DNA of 64,000 bases, from contig JAKEKT010000016.1 of assembly GCA_021495925.1 (NCBI GenBank), forward strand, positions 412,847-476,846, read 5' to 3'. This document shows positions 35,134 through 47,800 of the stretch, in pieces (the stretch's first letter is position 1; each line of letters begins with the position of its first letter). Made by a program: the position numbers and the translations under genes. The DNA comes from Diplodia intermedia. Its lineage: Eukaryota > Ascomycota > Dothideomycetes > Botryosphaeriales > Botryosphaeriaceae. The notes under the pieces are model-generated. The model saw nothing but the letters and a program-made list of their open reading frames with translations. It was not told the origin of the DNA and made no database searches.

Positions 35134-36747
35134 TAGAAGAGCGGTAGCTGCTCGTCTTCAAATAATATGGCAGGAACGTGAGAACTTGGCGCTTGCGAAG
35201 TAGCTAGTTGAAGTAGGGCGTGTGTAAGGTTATTGGATCAAGATAGACAATATGAATCGTATCAGAGTCAGAACAGAGACGAATCGTTAAAGATTCATCT
35301 TCTGGTCCTCTGTCATTCTTATAGCTAGCTAGTTCTATGTCATGTGCGTGATTGACTAGCCTTGCTTCTCAATGCTTGGCATTGAGCTTCAATGGGTCCC
35401 AGTGTCTATCAGTGAGGCTAGCAGTCCGTCTCTTGACAGCGTGGGTGCTCTCTGGGGCTGCTTGGATCTTCTTGGCAAGGTCCGTTGCATCTGCTTGCAA
35501 CTGCGACAGTTCCGGATTTCTTTGTAATGCCTGGCCCGCACCTCCAGGGCCTTCGATCCGAAGGCAGTTCATGGTTGCCGGAGCTAGCTGCGAATGCAAC
35601 AGCAATATCCTTGGCCCGGCCGATAGAGTATATTTCCTGCACTCCCAACTACACCGTCACCCTCTGCCCCACTTTTAAACAGCAGGGAACAGCAACTTTT
35701 GTCCCTAGGAAGCCGTAAGTGATAGCAAAATGCAAGATTATCCCATTCTTTCCCACAACATCAACGTGGATGCTAAAACCCGGCTGCCCAGCTGGTGTTT
35801 GATAACTCTGGGGCATGTCATAACAGAGTGCTCTTCAAACACGGGCCGACGTGGTCACAATCACCTTCCAGCCGAGCAGTGACTTGTGCGATGCACTGCA
35901 GAGGACGCGCCGGCGACAAGCAGGGTGCACAACAGAATTTTAGATAATCGTCCGCGTGGCGAGGGCGAGGAACAATTTCCGGCCCGGATCTACCGCTCCT
36001 GATGGACGAGTGCGTATGGGATAAAGCTGTTTACCCACAAAAGCTCCGTAGCGATGGGCGCGACCTTCCGTCTCTTGACTCGGGTCCCACAGCGTCGGTG
36101 TTGCTGTGCCGCAGATCATATCCGTGCTGCCGATGTGCACCATCGAACATCTCCCGCCAATGGTAAATACGACAGGGATGTATATGATCGAGCAGGTGCA
36201 GATCTCTGGAGTTGCTGCTAACCTCGGAAGGTGGAAATAGCTATAGTTCACGCTGTTACGTCCTCTCAGAATCCATGCTTCGGAGGCCAGCGTCGGGAGA
36301 GGCCTTGTGGCTTCCGCCCACAAATGGACTATGCCTCCCATGTGCTGTCCGGTGGATACAGTGGCTGCCGCGTCTCCCTCTCCTACGCGGAAATTTGTGT
36401 GTTAGGGAGGCACAGTTGGACAGGGTCGCGAGCGTAAAAATGTGGGCATACGGCGCAGACATGCGGCATTTGGCCCGTTCGCGGCGTGCCGTATGCTCAT
36501 TGCTAATAGGTTTCGGGTATCCTTAGCCGAATGGATGCAGGTCTTGCGTGTGCGGCGGAGCGGATTGTGCATGAGCCAGAAAAATACCCGAAATAAGTGG
36601 CGCTGGCTCCAGTGGATAGGTGAGCCATGTACCAGTAATACAAAGAACCTGTTATTTCCCTGCTTTGAAACGCTCTCACGATTGCTTGAAGACGCCATCT
36701 TCTCTTCCCTCGGCACATTCAGACCTTAGTTTCCAAATCTTCAAGAG
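35134..36747. other. 1.6 kb divergent intergenic (rhodopsin-domain gene / tyrosinase)
   Basis: No coding sequence is recognised. It is long for a divergent promoter in this window and includes an AT-rich part at 35160-35350. Confidence 0.5.
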
Positions 36748-37972
36748 ATGCGTTTCCTAACCGTCTTGGCTGCATTGGAGGGCTTGGCTCTCACTGCATT
36801 TGGCGCGTCCACAAAGCCGAATAGCAAGCCTTGCATCAACCCGCCGGTGCGGAAAGAATGGTATGAGTTGCAGCCCTACTGTTCGGGAGGTGGAAGCTCA
36901 TTGTAAGTTTGTTGCAGGAGAAAGCTCTCTTCTGCGGAGAGGAAGTCGTACATCGACGCTGTCTTCTGTCTTACGCGATTACCCGCTATAACCGGATTGA
37001 ACGGCACAGTAAATCGCTTTGATGACCATCATGCCGTTCATCAAGAGCAAACTCCTGCAATACACTGGGTGGTATGCCTGACGGTAGTGCTTGCCCCGAT
37101 CGCACAAGCTAAATGGGATCCTCTAGGGACACTTTGCCCTCTGGCATCGCTATCTGGTAGCGACCTACGAGAGGGCGTTGCGGGAAGAATGCGGATATAT
37201 GGGAGCGCAACCGTAAGCTACCCAGTCTCTCGGCGAATTTTCTGACCAGGGCAAAAGGTACTGGAACTGGTCCCTCGACGCGTCCACAGACGAGAACAGC
37301 ACGGCAATCTTCAAGACGGAAGTCTTCGACGCCGTGGCCGGCTTCGGCGGCAACGGACCCTGGGTTGAGGCCACGGCCGAGCAGAACCCGCTCAACCTCA
37401 CCGGCCGGACGGGTGGCGGCTGCGTCACCGATGGCCCCTTTGCGTACCCGGCTTTCCAGGTCAACGTCGGGCTGCCCGGCTGCCTGAAGAGGGACTTCGC
37501 GCCATGGGTCATGAACAGCTTCGCGGCGCAGAGCAACGTGGACCTGGTGATGGGCCAGCCGGATTACACGAGCTTCGCGCGCGCTCTCGAGGGGATCCCA
37601 AGCTTCTCAGAGCCGAACATCCATGGAAGCGGGCATTTTGGCGTGGGCGGCGTGCTGGGCACCATTGGAGATGCGGCGAACAGTCCCGGTGATGTACGGA
37701 CGACGTTCCCGATACGTGGACGCGCTAACAGACTGCGGCAGCCTCTCTTTTACCTGCATCACTGCAACCTCGACCGCATTCTGTGGGAGTGGCAGAAGAA
37801 GGACTTGCCGGCGCGTTTCCACGATGTAGGCGGGCCGATTGAGCCTTTTGATTACGGCGGAACGAACGTCACGCTAGGCTTTGAGGTGAACATTGGGACG
37901 CTGGCCGGGAACACGACGCTGGAGGATTTGCTGGACCCTCATGGCGGGACACTCTGCTACAGCTACATGTAG
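36748..37972 (+). CDS. Secreted short tyrosinase / polyphenol-oxidase-like protein
   Basis: Exons 36748..36860, 36918..37071, 37127..37212, 37258..37693 and 37742..37972; 339 residues. It has a signal peptide, MRFLTVLAALEGLALTAFGA. Splicing restores the family phrase KEW-RKLSSAERKSYIDAV. Copper site A: VHQEQTPAIH (His79, His87) and FALWHRYL (His96). Copper site B: NIHGSGHFGVGG (His240, His244) and FYLHHCNLDR (His269/270). The usual FLPWHR or FLSWHR is FALWHR here, which keeps the ligand. YWNWSLDAS is typical. There is no long C-terminal extension, so it belongs to the short secreted group acting on phenols outside the cell. The 48-nt intron before PLFYLHH is stop-free and in frame. Two N-glycosylation motifs (NST, NLT) lie in the middle. 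Confidence 0.9.
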
Positions 37973-38219
37973 GGCTGGCCGCGAGAGGGAGACTCGGAAA
38001 ATAGATGGAGATGCAGCAGCAGCGACTTAAGTACTTAGCTGCCGTGCCGCACGGGCCACACTTTCGGTACCTGCGTGCCTGCGTGCCTGCTTGACGAGGC
38101 GGCACTCAGCCACCGAACCAACTACATCTCCATTCCGTTCCATCTGACCGCCGGGACCATATGATCCCCAAAGCCCAATGGGCCTGCGTAGAGAGCTGCA
38201 GTGCTGATTGTCCTCCCCA

Positions 38220-39982
38220 ATGTCGGGCTCCGCGCTCTCCGCCTCCGCAAAGGGGGCCACCTTCCTCATCCTCCTCCAGGTCGGCTCGCGCGCACTCACT
38301 TTCGCAGTCAACCAAATCTTGCTTCGTTTTCTCTCCCCAGAGCTGCTTGGCGTCTCGGCCCAGCTCGAGCTCTACACCATTTCCGTTCTCTACTTCTCCC
38401 GCGAAAGCCTGCGCGTCGCCCTCCAGCGCCACGCGAGCAGCATCCAGGCTGTCATCAATCTTTCTTACGTCGCCATTGCCCTCGCATTCGTCCTTTCCCA
38501 TGCCCTTGCCTGGCTGTGGCTTCGCGCCGACGTGCCCGACGTGCCGTACTTCAGGCAGTCGCTGTGGATCTACGCCTACTCGACCATTTTCGAACTGTGC
38601 GCCGAACCCGCCTTCACCGCAACCCAGCAGTTGATGCTCTACAAAATCCGAGCCTCGGCTGAAAGCATGGCCACGCTCGCCCGTTGCTTTGCTACCTGCG
38701 GCTTCGCCGTCTGGGCCAGCAAGCAGGGCCGCGATGCAGGAGTGGCGTCCTTCGCCGTCGGCCAGTCTGCCTACTCTGCTGCCCTGCTTCTCGTCTACCT
38801 GTGGCGCGTCATTCCGATTGCAAAGAAGGAGAGTTTCACTCTTCGGCCGCAACCGCTCAAGAAGTATGCCCACGCCTCGCTCCTGCGAAGAGAAAGCTGA
38901 CGCCTCTCCAGCGACTCGGAGATATACATCCTCGGCTGGTTCCCGCGCTCGCTCAGCAAGCTCGGTCTCTCGCTTTTCCTGCAGTCGAGCATCAAGTACG
39001 TGCTCACGCAGGGCGACGCCATCCTCATCGCATCGCTCACCACGCTCGCCGACCAGGGCGCCTACGCCCTCGCCTCCAACTACGGCGGCCTCATCGCCCG
39101 CATGCTCTTCCAGCCCATCGAGGAGAGTAGCCGCAATCTCTTCTCGCGGCTGTGCTCATCTTCAGACGGCGGCAAGAAGCCCGCGAAAGCCAACGTACGG
39201 CAGGCGCGCGTCATCCTGCAGACGATCGTGCACCTGTACGGCCTAATCTCGCTGGCGGCGTGCGCGCTGGGGCCGACGCTGGCACCACTGCTGCTGCGGG
39301 TGGTTGCAGGCGCGCGCTGGGCGGACAACGCGGCAGCGACGGACACGCTCGCGTGCTACTGCTATTACGTGCCGCTGCTGGCGCTTAACGGCGTTGCCGA
39401 GGCCTTCGTCGCCAGCGTTGCCACGGAGCGCGACCTGCACCGGCAGAGCGTGTGGATGGGCGCCTTCTTCGCGGGATTTGCCGCCGCGGCATACCTGTTC
39501 CTGGGGGTGCTTGAGATGGGCGCGCAGGGCCTGGTGTGGGCGAATTGCGTCAATATGGGGCTGAGGATTGTGTGGGCGGGGGCGTTCATTGGGCGGTGGT
39601 TTGGGGAGAATGACGAGGTGGGTGTTTCGTTCTTTCGCTCAGAACATGGAGTGTTGATGCTGACACGGGGACTCGTTAGCAATTCGACTACTTGGCCGCG
39701 CTGCCGAAGGGTCTCAGCGTGGCGGGTGCGTTGGCGGCACCGGTTGCGCTGAGGCTATCGGAGGGATGCTTGTCGGAACATGGCTTGCTCGGAGAGCTAG
39801 TCAGGTGTGGCGCTATTTCTGGACTTCTCGGGCTCAACGTGTAAGTGCTGCTGTTGGTGTTTTGAGACGGTGGCTGACCTGATGTCTTCCACAGCCTGGT
39901 TTTTGAACGCGAGTATTTGATCGAGTGCTACCACATGCTGCGCCCAAAGGCGGAAGCAGCACAGGAGAAGAAGGATAAATGA
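38220..39982 (+). CDS. RFT1: RFT1, ER protein needed for N-glycan precursor (Man5GlcNAc2-PP-dolichol) translocation
   Basis: Exons 38220..38863, 38912..39617, 39680..39840 and 39895..39982; 532 residues. It is a polytopic MATE/MOP-fold membrane protein. The N-terminus SAKGATFLILLQVGSRALTF and NQILLRFLSPELLGVSAQLE, and the second-half phrase LFLQSSIKYVLTQGDAILIA, are diagnostic of Rft1. It is required for lipid-linked oligosaccharide to reach the ER lumen; whether it is the flippase itself is debated (family knowledge). The splice aa|gtatgc..ctccag| joins RPQPLK to NDSEIYILGW. The C-terminus is basic (EAAQEKKDK), resembling a KKxx-type ER retrieval end though not exact. Only 247 bp separate it from the tyrosinase stop. 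Confidence 0.93.
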
Positions 39983-40582
39983 GGCGTCACGTGGTGGCGG
40001 GGTCTGAGGAGGCGGACATGTCCCCCGGATTCGCAACTGGGCGCGGCGGGGAGAACAGGAGCGGTTCAGCTGTGACGGAGCGCCAAAGGCAACGCATCGG
40101 AGCCTGACTGCTCAACTTCAAACGTCGCAACGATCCGAACTCGCTGTGCGCTGGCACAACCCAAGGGGAAGGCCGACATCGCTGCGTTGTCTGGCAAGCC
40201 GACTTTCGGCGAGGAATGGGGGTGATATCGTGATGCTCCCCGCCACCCCTCCGCATCGGAACCTGAGGCTGAGGCGGCCGTTTGAAATCGAGTGATGTGA
40301 TTGGCGAGCTCCAGCGCTGTGGGCCCTATACAAGGCTCGTACTCGTGTATCAGTTCCACCTTCTACGCACAATCCCCTTTATGCAGATACGCCTGTTCCA
40401 GTGGTCCAGACGGCAGTCGGTGCCTGATCTCGCTGGCTGTGGCGGTGCGGCCGATGCGCCAGCGCTCCGAGCTCGCAGCCACACCCGCCCGTCGCACCAA
40501 ACGCCAAAGCTTCCACTTTTTCTCTTTCTCCTCGCCATTCGCCAATCTACGTCCACCCCGCCATTGCAGAGTCCAAGCACGC
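39983..40582. other. 600 bp intergenic between RFT1 and MRM2
   Basis: A MRM2-frame extension is open upstream of the chosen ATG but starts at a non-ATG codon. The stretch otherwise holds the MRM2 promoter and leader. Confidence 0.5.
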
Positions 40583-42022
40583 ATGCTGTCTCTCCGCCTC
40601 ATGCGCCAGCTGGCCGATAGTGCCTTGCTCGGCCGCCCTTCCGTCCTCGTCGCCACGCCACACCATCTCCCGCGATGCTGCGGCTGCCGGCCGGCTACTA
40701 CTCGCCGCACAATTGCCATTACCACCGCATCGTCCCGCCATGATGTCTCGGCCGCCGCTAGTCCCATAACGCATCAATACGTGCGATTCGCATCTTCATC
40801 TTCATCCACGGTCTGGAAGAGCCGCCAGGGCCGCGACTACTTCTCCCGGGAAGCCAAAATCCGCGGGCTGAAGAGTCGCGCGGCGTTCAAGTTGCTCGAG
40901 GTAAAGAAAAAGAGAAAAAGACCACCCTTTTGTTGTTTTTTTTGGATTGTCGCCAATAATCCGCTTGGCTACCCCCTACAGATGAACCAGCGCTACCGCC
41001 TCTTCCGCCCGGGCAACACGGTTGTCGACCTGGGCTACGCGCCCGGTTCGTGGTCGCAGGTTGCCATCGACCGCACCCAGCCCGGCGGCCGCGTCATCGG
41101 CATCGACGTCATCCCCGCCCAGCCGCCCCGCGGCGTCTCGACCATCCAGGGCAATTTCCTGAGCGAGGCTGTGCAGGAAGAAGTCAGGGCGTACGTGCAG
41201 GATCCGGAGAGGGGGAGGCCGGTGAGGAGGCAGGTGATTTGGGCGGGAGAGGACGGAGACGAAGGGGAAGGAGAGGAAGATGGAGGTGCGGGAGAGGCGG
41301 AGGCTGGGGACGCGAAGGGGTATACGGAGGCAGAGTTGGAGGAGCAGGAGATGGGATACATCGATCGGGAGAAGAGGGCGCCGTTGATTGCGAGGACGAA
41401 CGAAGAGGAGGGCGTTTCGTCTCCTGGTGAGACGGAGAACGCGCCCGAAAGGGGGAAGGTGGTCGTCAGAAAGACGATTGGCAGGCACGCGCAGGATGAG
41501 GCTATGGGCCGCGTGGTTGACGTTGTGCTGAGTGATATGTCCGCGCCCTGGGATCAGACGTCCGGTTTCCACAAGAGGAGCATTACTGAGCCCTATCTTA
41601 GGATGATGAACACAAGCGGAACGGCTTTCAGGGACCACGCGGGTAGCATGGTAAGGCTGGCTGCTCTGCCTCTCGAGTTTCCCTTTCAACGCATGCAAGC
41701 TGATCCGTTTGCTAGGATCTTTGCCATGCCGCCCTGAGCTTCGCTTTCGATACGCTGCGCACCGGTGGCAACTTTGTCTGCAAGTTTTACCAAGGCTCTG
41801 AGGACAAAGCACTTGAAAAGAAGCTGCGCCGCATGTTTGAGAAGGTCTTCCGTGAGAAGCCGGATTCTTCGCGAAGTGTAGGATGTCCCTGTTTAGTTCG
41901 CGTGAGCATTTACTAGAACCGCGTTGACATTTTTCGATTTCCAGGAGTCCAAGGAATTTTTCTTCATTGGTATAAGGCGGAAACCGGATACCCCGAAAGA
42001 GGAGGTCTTCAGAGATGCTTGA
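40583..42022 (+). CDS. MRM2: Mitochondrial large-subunit rRNA 2'-O-methyltransferase (FtsJ/RrmJ family)
   Basis: Exons 40583..40900, 40982..41650, 41716..41877 and 41945..42022; 408 residues. A Ser/Arg-rich N-terminus (LSLRLMRQLADSALLGR..) suits mitochondrial import. The SAM-binding motif is VVDLGYAPGSWSQVA. The catalytic tetrad is present: Lys103 (RAAFKLLE), Asp291 (VVLSDMSAPW), Lys352 (NFVCKFYQG) and Glu387 (ESKEFFFIG). A large acidic insert of about 115 residues (168-280) splits the Rossmann core after IQGNFL. Bacterial RrmJ is about 210 residues; the N-terminal extension and the insert account for the extra length. The first intron (81 nt) is stop-free and in frame. The final two exons restore the C-terminal motif. 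Confidence 0.92.
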
Positions 42023-42430
42023 AGACGCATGATTATTAGGCCAAGAAAATGATACCCACCCTGCTTCAGAGTTGCCTTCCTTGGGAAGAGCTCACATTGA
42101 CACTCGAGTATCAAATCGGGTCGTGGGACAGTTGACGGAGATGGGTGACGCGAAAAAAAAAAAAGATCGGCTGATTGCGTCGACTCCCCATGCTCACAGT
42201 AGGAAATTTCGCACGTGTTGGTCTCACTGATTTCATTTCCCTTTCTAGCCTCGCAAGACAGTATCAGTCGTCCACTTCACACAGCGCCTTAATCGTGAAG
42301 ACCAACTTCCACAAAAGCATCTCCTGCCTGAGCCAACTTCGAAGATGTCAGCTGTAAAATAGCACTGAAGTGGCAATCTCACACCCTAACACTCGAGCGT
42401 GGATCACGCAGCGCCGCGGGATGGGATCTC
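42023..42430. other. Convergent 3' intergenic, 400 bp
   Basis: It holds a 12-nt A run near 42151-42162 and both 3' ends. No gene is seen. Confidence 0.5.
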
Positions 42431-43261
42431 CTACGAAACTACCCGGAGCAGGGTGTTGATGAAACCGTCTGCCTTAGCTCTCTCCTTAGGGAAAGTGTGC
42501 TTCCGGGTGTAGCGACGGAAACTGACAAAGTTCTCGAACTTGATCAACGGCACCACGTTGCACTCCTTGCCAGCACGTTTCAATCCCGTCTTGCTGTCGA
42601 GGGTTCCCTCCGAAGGCAGGGTGCGCATGTGATTGACGAGGTTGACAAGGTTGATCATCACGTGGCGGTCCTTGAGCTCCTACGTCCATCGCACAGAGGG
42701 TGTTACTTAAGACTCAAAACAATCTCTTAAGGGAGTCGAGCACAACCGCGTTCTTACCTTCTTGCACTGAGTGATGCTAGGTCCAGCCGGGACGCCGACG
42801 ATACGGCAGAGCTTCTGGTAGTTGCCCAGTCTGTCTTTGCCGAAAAATTGGTTGAACTGCTGGTGGAAGAAGCGGGCGCGGCGGTAAGCGTAGTCGTCAT
42901 CGCTGCATTTGAGGCCCTCGTGCAGCGCCATGCGCTTGAATTCAACATCCAGCGGAACGGTGGGGTTGGGCGTGAAGCCATCGGAAACGTCGCTGCTGCC
43001 AGTGTCGGTGCCGCTGAAGTTGCTGTCGTCGCGGTTTCCATCATCATCATCATCATCATCGAACGGGTTCTGGTCGTCGGTGTAGGCGCGGTTGAAGCAG
43101 GCGCGCCATTGGCGGCGCCAGAGCTTGGAGTCCACGCCCCAGCCGCGCTTGATGGCGAGCGCCTTGAAGTTGTCCGGTACCGTGCGCGACGAGTTGAATG
43201 TGTAGTCGCTGAAGGTCACGAAGAAGGTGGGTGAGCCCTCGCGAGGACCCGGCCGCGGCAT
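42431..43261 (-). CDS. Conserved Pezizomycotina protein of unknown function with poly-Asp tract
   Basis: Exons 43261..42758 and 42679..42431; 250 residues. I recall the pattern as a widespread uncharacterised fungal family, but not a name. Conserved-looking blocks are NFKALAIKRGWGVDSKLWRR (an SxLYRREW-like motif), then LGNYQKLCRIVGVPAGPSIT with QCKK-ELKDRHVMINLVNLV across the intron. An acidic tract of eight Asp (encoded by a (CAT)n-like run on the plus strand at about 43036-43062) separates the two blocks. The intron is clean (gtaaga..acgtag). A nucleic-acid or protein-binding role could be imagined, but nothing in the sequence proves one. Confidence 0.75.
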
Positions 43262-44803
43262 CTTGGTGCGCTTTGGCGGATCAAGTGTTGGCGGGCGGAT
43301 GCTCGGGGGAAGTTGTTGGGACCACGGAAGAGAGGGAGGAGGCAGAGAGTAGGAACAATTTATGCGGGCGGGCTGCGGGTGACGGAGATCGATTGGCCTT
43401 CTCTGTTGCCCACCGAAGGCGGTGGAAACCCCCAATATGAGATTCCACCAGTGATGGTGACGGTGGTTGAAAGTGTGGACTCAATGCCTCTCAGACGTGC
43501 CTAACCCACGTTTGTTGAAGCTTTTTGGGAGGGGAGCGAAGTAGCTGCGAGCTATGTACAGTGTTCGTTTGCTTTATGGGCCGGGAATGCCCCATGCCCA
43601 TCCTGTCATACTATCTCGGGTGCTCGCATTATGAGACTCACAGAGTATTGCTTCACCGCGACAGCACGCAATGTTAACTGTCAACTAAAAATGGAAATTC
43701 AAGCATAACGCGGATGAAGACAACGGTACCTCATACATCCAGCGTTTGTTCCTGCTCGAGGGATGTGGACTCCGCGTACATATGCAGGTAGCCGAGAGTG
43801 AATAGGGAATATCCAACGTAATATATGCGCAACTCATAGTAATAAGATGATTACGAAGCGAATGTCTATTTACATGAGATGTAGTCATAAGGACTCAGGG
43901 CGGAATCTCTGCGTCGGGAACAGAAGAAAAGTACTGTTGGGTCTGGGACACCAGGAAAGAGCGACGTGCAGCAGCCACCAGGCGCTACCCGCAATCCACT
44001 CCAGGACACGGATGATCTGCTGTCATAGAAACGCTCACCGAGTGTAGATGAAAAAGCTTTCCGTGCCTTGCGAGAGACAGTGGAGTGCTTTCCGATGGTA
44101 ACGAACCCTGAATCCCATTCCTAAGAATCCAAGATAGCACAGGAGCCAGAACCGACAAACGACAAGCGATCGTGAAATATTAGCAGGGAAAAGAAAAGCC
44201 ATAAGCTGGAGAGACGGACCAAAAAAGAACTGAGGGTATCCCCGTGACGATGCCATATCACATGAAGAAAAATACAAAAGTTAGAAAGAACAAGCAACCA
44301 GGGATATCATTTGCACAAGGCTTGAGAACAAAAAGCATATCAACATCCTTGCTCTTTTCCCCGTTCTTTCGCTCACGCTCCCAATCTTTGCCGGATAAGT
44401 TTCCCTTACGCCGCCCGCGCTACCCAAACGGACACAAGAGACAACCGCTAACCCAAGCAATCCCACCAGTCTTGAGAAAAAGGAAATCCATCGCGCCTGA
44501 ACACATCCACCATGATGGAAGATAGGAAACCGACGTAGATGCTCTCAAAAGAAGGGTATGAAGGCTAGACAGGAAAGGTGGAGTGTGAGCCAGAGAAAGA
44601 TGGGAGAGAAAGAGGGAGTGAGGGAGAGAGACACGGAAAGTGGTATATTGAGTAGTAAGACAGAAAAGATCATTGTGTGCGGGAATTGATGCAAAGCTCA
44701 TGCGGAGAAAAGGTTGCAACAAGCAGTAAAAACACACGCGCCGTCGTGAGTTGGGGGTTTTGGAGAAGTGACTTGGTTCGGAATCCGAAGCGGCCAGAAG
44801 CAA
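43262..44803. other. 1.5 kb intergenic
   Basis: Left: promoter of the unknown gene. Right: a purine-rich (plus strand) stretch around 44560-44700 that is probably the 3' UTR of the MIT-domain gene. No coding exon is recognised. Confidence 0.5.
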
Positions 44804-47800
44804 TTATATCAGGACCCACTCGCTTCCGCGCTTGATGAACTTGTCCAGCATCATGGCGATGTCGCTGAGGACGAACCGACAGATATAGAAGCCAAAGAAT
44901 TCGGCGGCGTGGCGGGTGCTCAGCTCAAGGCCGACATGCGTGGGAGACGAATGTTTCAGTCCTGGATCCTCGACCTGACGGGCGATTTGATCTGCGAGAG
45001 GATACCTGTTAGCCAATCGATCATTGTTCACAGAAAGTTTCAATGTGTGCCTACCTAGAACCTGCACGGCGTCGAACAATCGTGTCAGTGACCCCATGTA
45101 ATTTGCATTCGGTCCAACGAACTCGATGTCGGGAACCTCACGCTTCGCAAAGCGGATGTTTGGCAAGGTTGTCATTGGCAGAGTGCTCATTGTTAACGAG
45201 TCCTTAGAAACATCTTTGCTCGACGCAAGATTGGCCAGGTTTACCCCAGAGTTCTTTGACCGCAGCTTCTTCCAGGTGTTAAGATAACGATTGCTTGTTC
45301 CGCCAAGCCTTGAAGGCAGTTCCGTGGCAGTGCTGCCATCGGGCGAAGTGACGCCGACGGTCTGGGCATCTTTGAACATCGCGCTTACCCCACCAGTGCC
45401 GACCTCGCTGCCAAGCTTCTTGACAAGGTTGGACTGGACCTGGTCTAGAACGAGCTCAAGAGCTTGCATTTCCTCTAGAGTTGCATCTGCGTCAAGCGTG
45501 TCAACCCTGCCAAGTTTAAGCAGAGCAGCGGTGAGGAGGTCGATATTCGAGATCTTTTCCTCGACCGACTTGATCTTCACCCCCTTCACGTTCCAGATGT
45601 CGCGTGGAACAAAGAGTTTTGTCGAGAGATATCCACCGCGGGGATGCGCAAGAGTTTGATAGAAACAGCGCATGAGCCAGAATGGACGAAGCAGATAGCT
45701 CTCAGGACAAGGCTCGAGAGGGATGGGGGCGTTGATGGCGAGAGGATTGGGCGATCCAGGGCTGTACGGCGAGTGGATGTCGGCTTCGAAGAGGTGCATG
45801 CCTCCTGTCGGCAAAGTCATGCCGTCGAGCGTAAAGGTCGGAATGCCAGGGGTCTGTGCAATCTGGGGGTTGCTCGGCTTGCGCTGGCTGAATGTCGTAA
45901 ATGTGGTGCTGAGTGGGGTGCCAACAGAGACATCGGATCCATCCGGACTTGAAACCGACATTTGCCGGTTCCGCAAACTCAAGGAAGACTTGTTCTTTCT
46001 CAAAGGCGGAGGAGGGCCGGTTGTCTTGGTACGGATCGTGGGATCGCTCGTGATGTTCTCGTGCGATACCGCCTGTGTCAGGGAAGGCGTTGGCGAGATT
46101 GACGGCATGCCGTCCACTGGGCTGACAGCGGCTGAATTCAAGGACGGGGCCTGCAGATTGGCTTGCGATGGCGCTGTACCCGGCATCTTCAGCGACGTAT
46201 TTGGCAAAGTTGCGTTTGCCGTCTTTGGCAAGGCCGGTGTCTCATCAACCTTTAATGTGTACGGAGGCTGCGTCAAAGGCCCCTGGTTCGCCGGTATCGA
46301 GGTCTCGATCTTCAGCTGTTTGGCATTCTGTCCAGACAGTCTCCTGCTCCTCACGCTAGAAGCACCTCCGGAACCACTGGACTTATGCGATGAGGTTGGT
46401 GGTACTGGGACTGCAGTTTGAGGCTCGGATTCCGAAACGGGGGGTAGTGTGTTGGCCGGACGTTCCGGAAGGGGCTTCGAGTTGACTGTCGAGGTGGGAG
46501 AAGTCTCTAATTCCGTGACCGTCGAAAGTGAGGTTCCAGCCGTGTTGCGTGCGGAGGACATTGAACTATGCCAGGTGCTCCCAGAGAAGGTGCTCGAATC
46601 CGATTGGCGCGGCAATGCTGACTTTGATTGGAGGCCAAAGTCGAAGTCGTCCATCATGTAGTCCCTTGTCATCTCGTCTAGTATGCGCTCCTCGTCGTCC
46701 GCCTCTTCACTTTGGCCTCCAAGGTCTAGGCTGCCATCATGGATGTGCGGCAGCGAGTCCCCTCGCATCCGCATGTCGCGGTCATGTCTTTTCGCCGCTT
46801 CAATGGCAGTTTCCCTTTCTGCCTCCCGTACACGTTCTCGCGCGAGCTCCACATTTCTACGATATGGCGACATCAAGCCCTCTTCTTCATACGGCTCCAG
46901 GTTGTCATCGTAAGCAGCTTCGACGGCGGCGTCGAGAGCAGCGTCGAACTCGGCTTCCGTGGCACCGCTGGCGTAGCGCAGCTGCTTACGTTGCAGTGTG
47001 CCCATTTGCAACGAGTGGACTGAAGAGGAGCACGAAGAACCTCCCGACTCATCGATGGTATCGAGCCAGGAGATGGACTCGTTGCTGGCTGCACGGTGGT
47101 GGTGTTGGCTAACTTGGCTTGCTTGACTAGCGGATCTATGCTCCACGAGTTCGCGCATGCTCGGCTCGTCGAAGAAATCGGCGGAGGCATTGGGTGTCCG
47201 CGACCGACGAGGCGATAATGGAGGGGGGAGGTAGTTCCGTTCCATAGGTGAGTCGAGGTTGGAACGATCCGCATGCTGCAGGCTTGCGCCTGGTTTGATC
47301 GTTGGGGGGGAAAGAAGCTGCTCGGGTTCTGACGACTTCGGTATTGAGCTTTCGACATCGCGGATCGCAGAGCTGATGACCGATTCTCGCGCGGGTCGCT
47401 TCTGGAAGGAGGTTTGTGTTCTTGCCGCTTCGACCGACTTGTCGTTCACTATTCTCGTGATTGTTGCAGTCTCAATGACCACTGGATCCTCCTCGTCATC
47501 ATCCACCACGTTGTCTATGAAAGATTGAGTGTCCGCGAGCGATTGGTCGCTCATGGGCCGTGTAGGCAACGCCTTGCCGGAAGACGCCTGCCATGCAGGG
47601 TCGAGCATCCTCAACTCTTGTATGCGATTGGTGTATGTCACGCGCTGCGACCAAGATTAGTAACCGGGTAGATACATGGTGGACAGAAACACTTACAATT
47701 GCTTCCAGTTTCTTCCGATCATCCTCTCCAGAACTCCGCAACATAACTTGCTGCAGTAGCCGGCACGCATCGCTGTACGCCTCCATCGCTCCCTCGAAGT

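Noticed and set aside
29421..38000. A secondary-metabolite gene cluster around tyrosinase
   Set aside because: No PKS, NRPS, terpene synthase, P450 or cluster regulator was found nearby.
46528..47112. Plus-strand frame antisense to the MIT gene
   Set aside because: Shadow of the long Ser-rich minus-strand exon.
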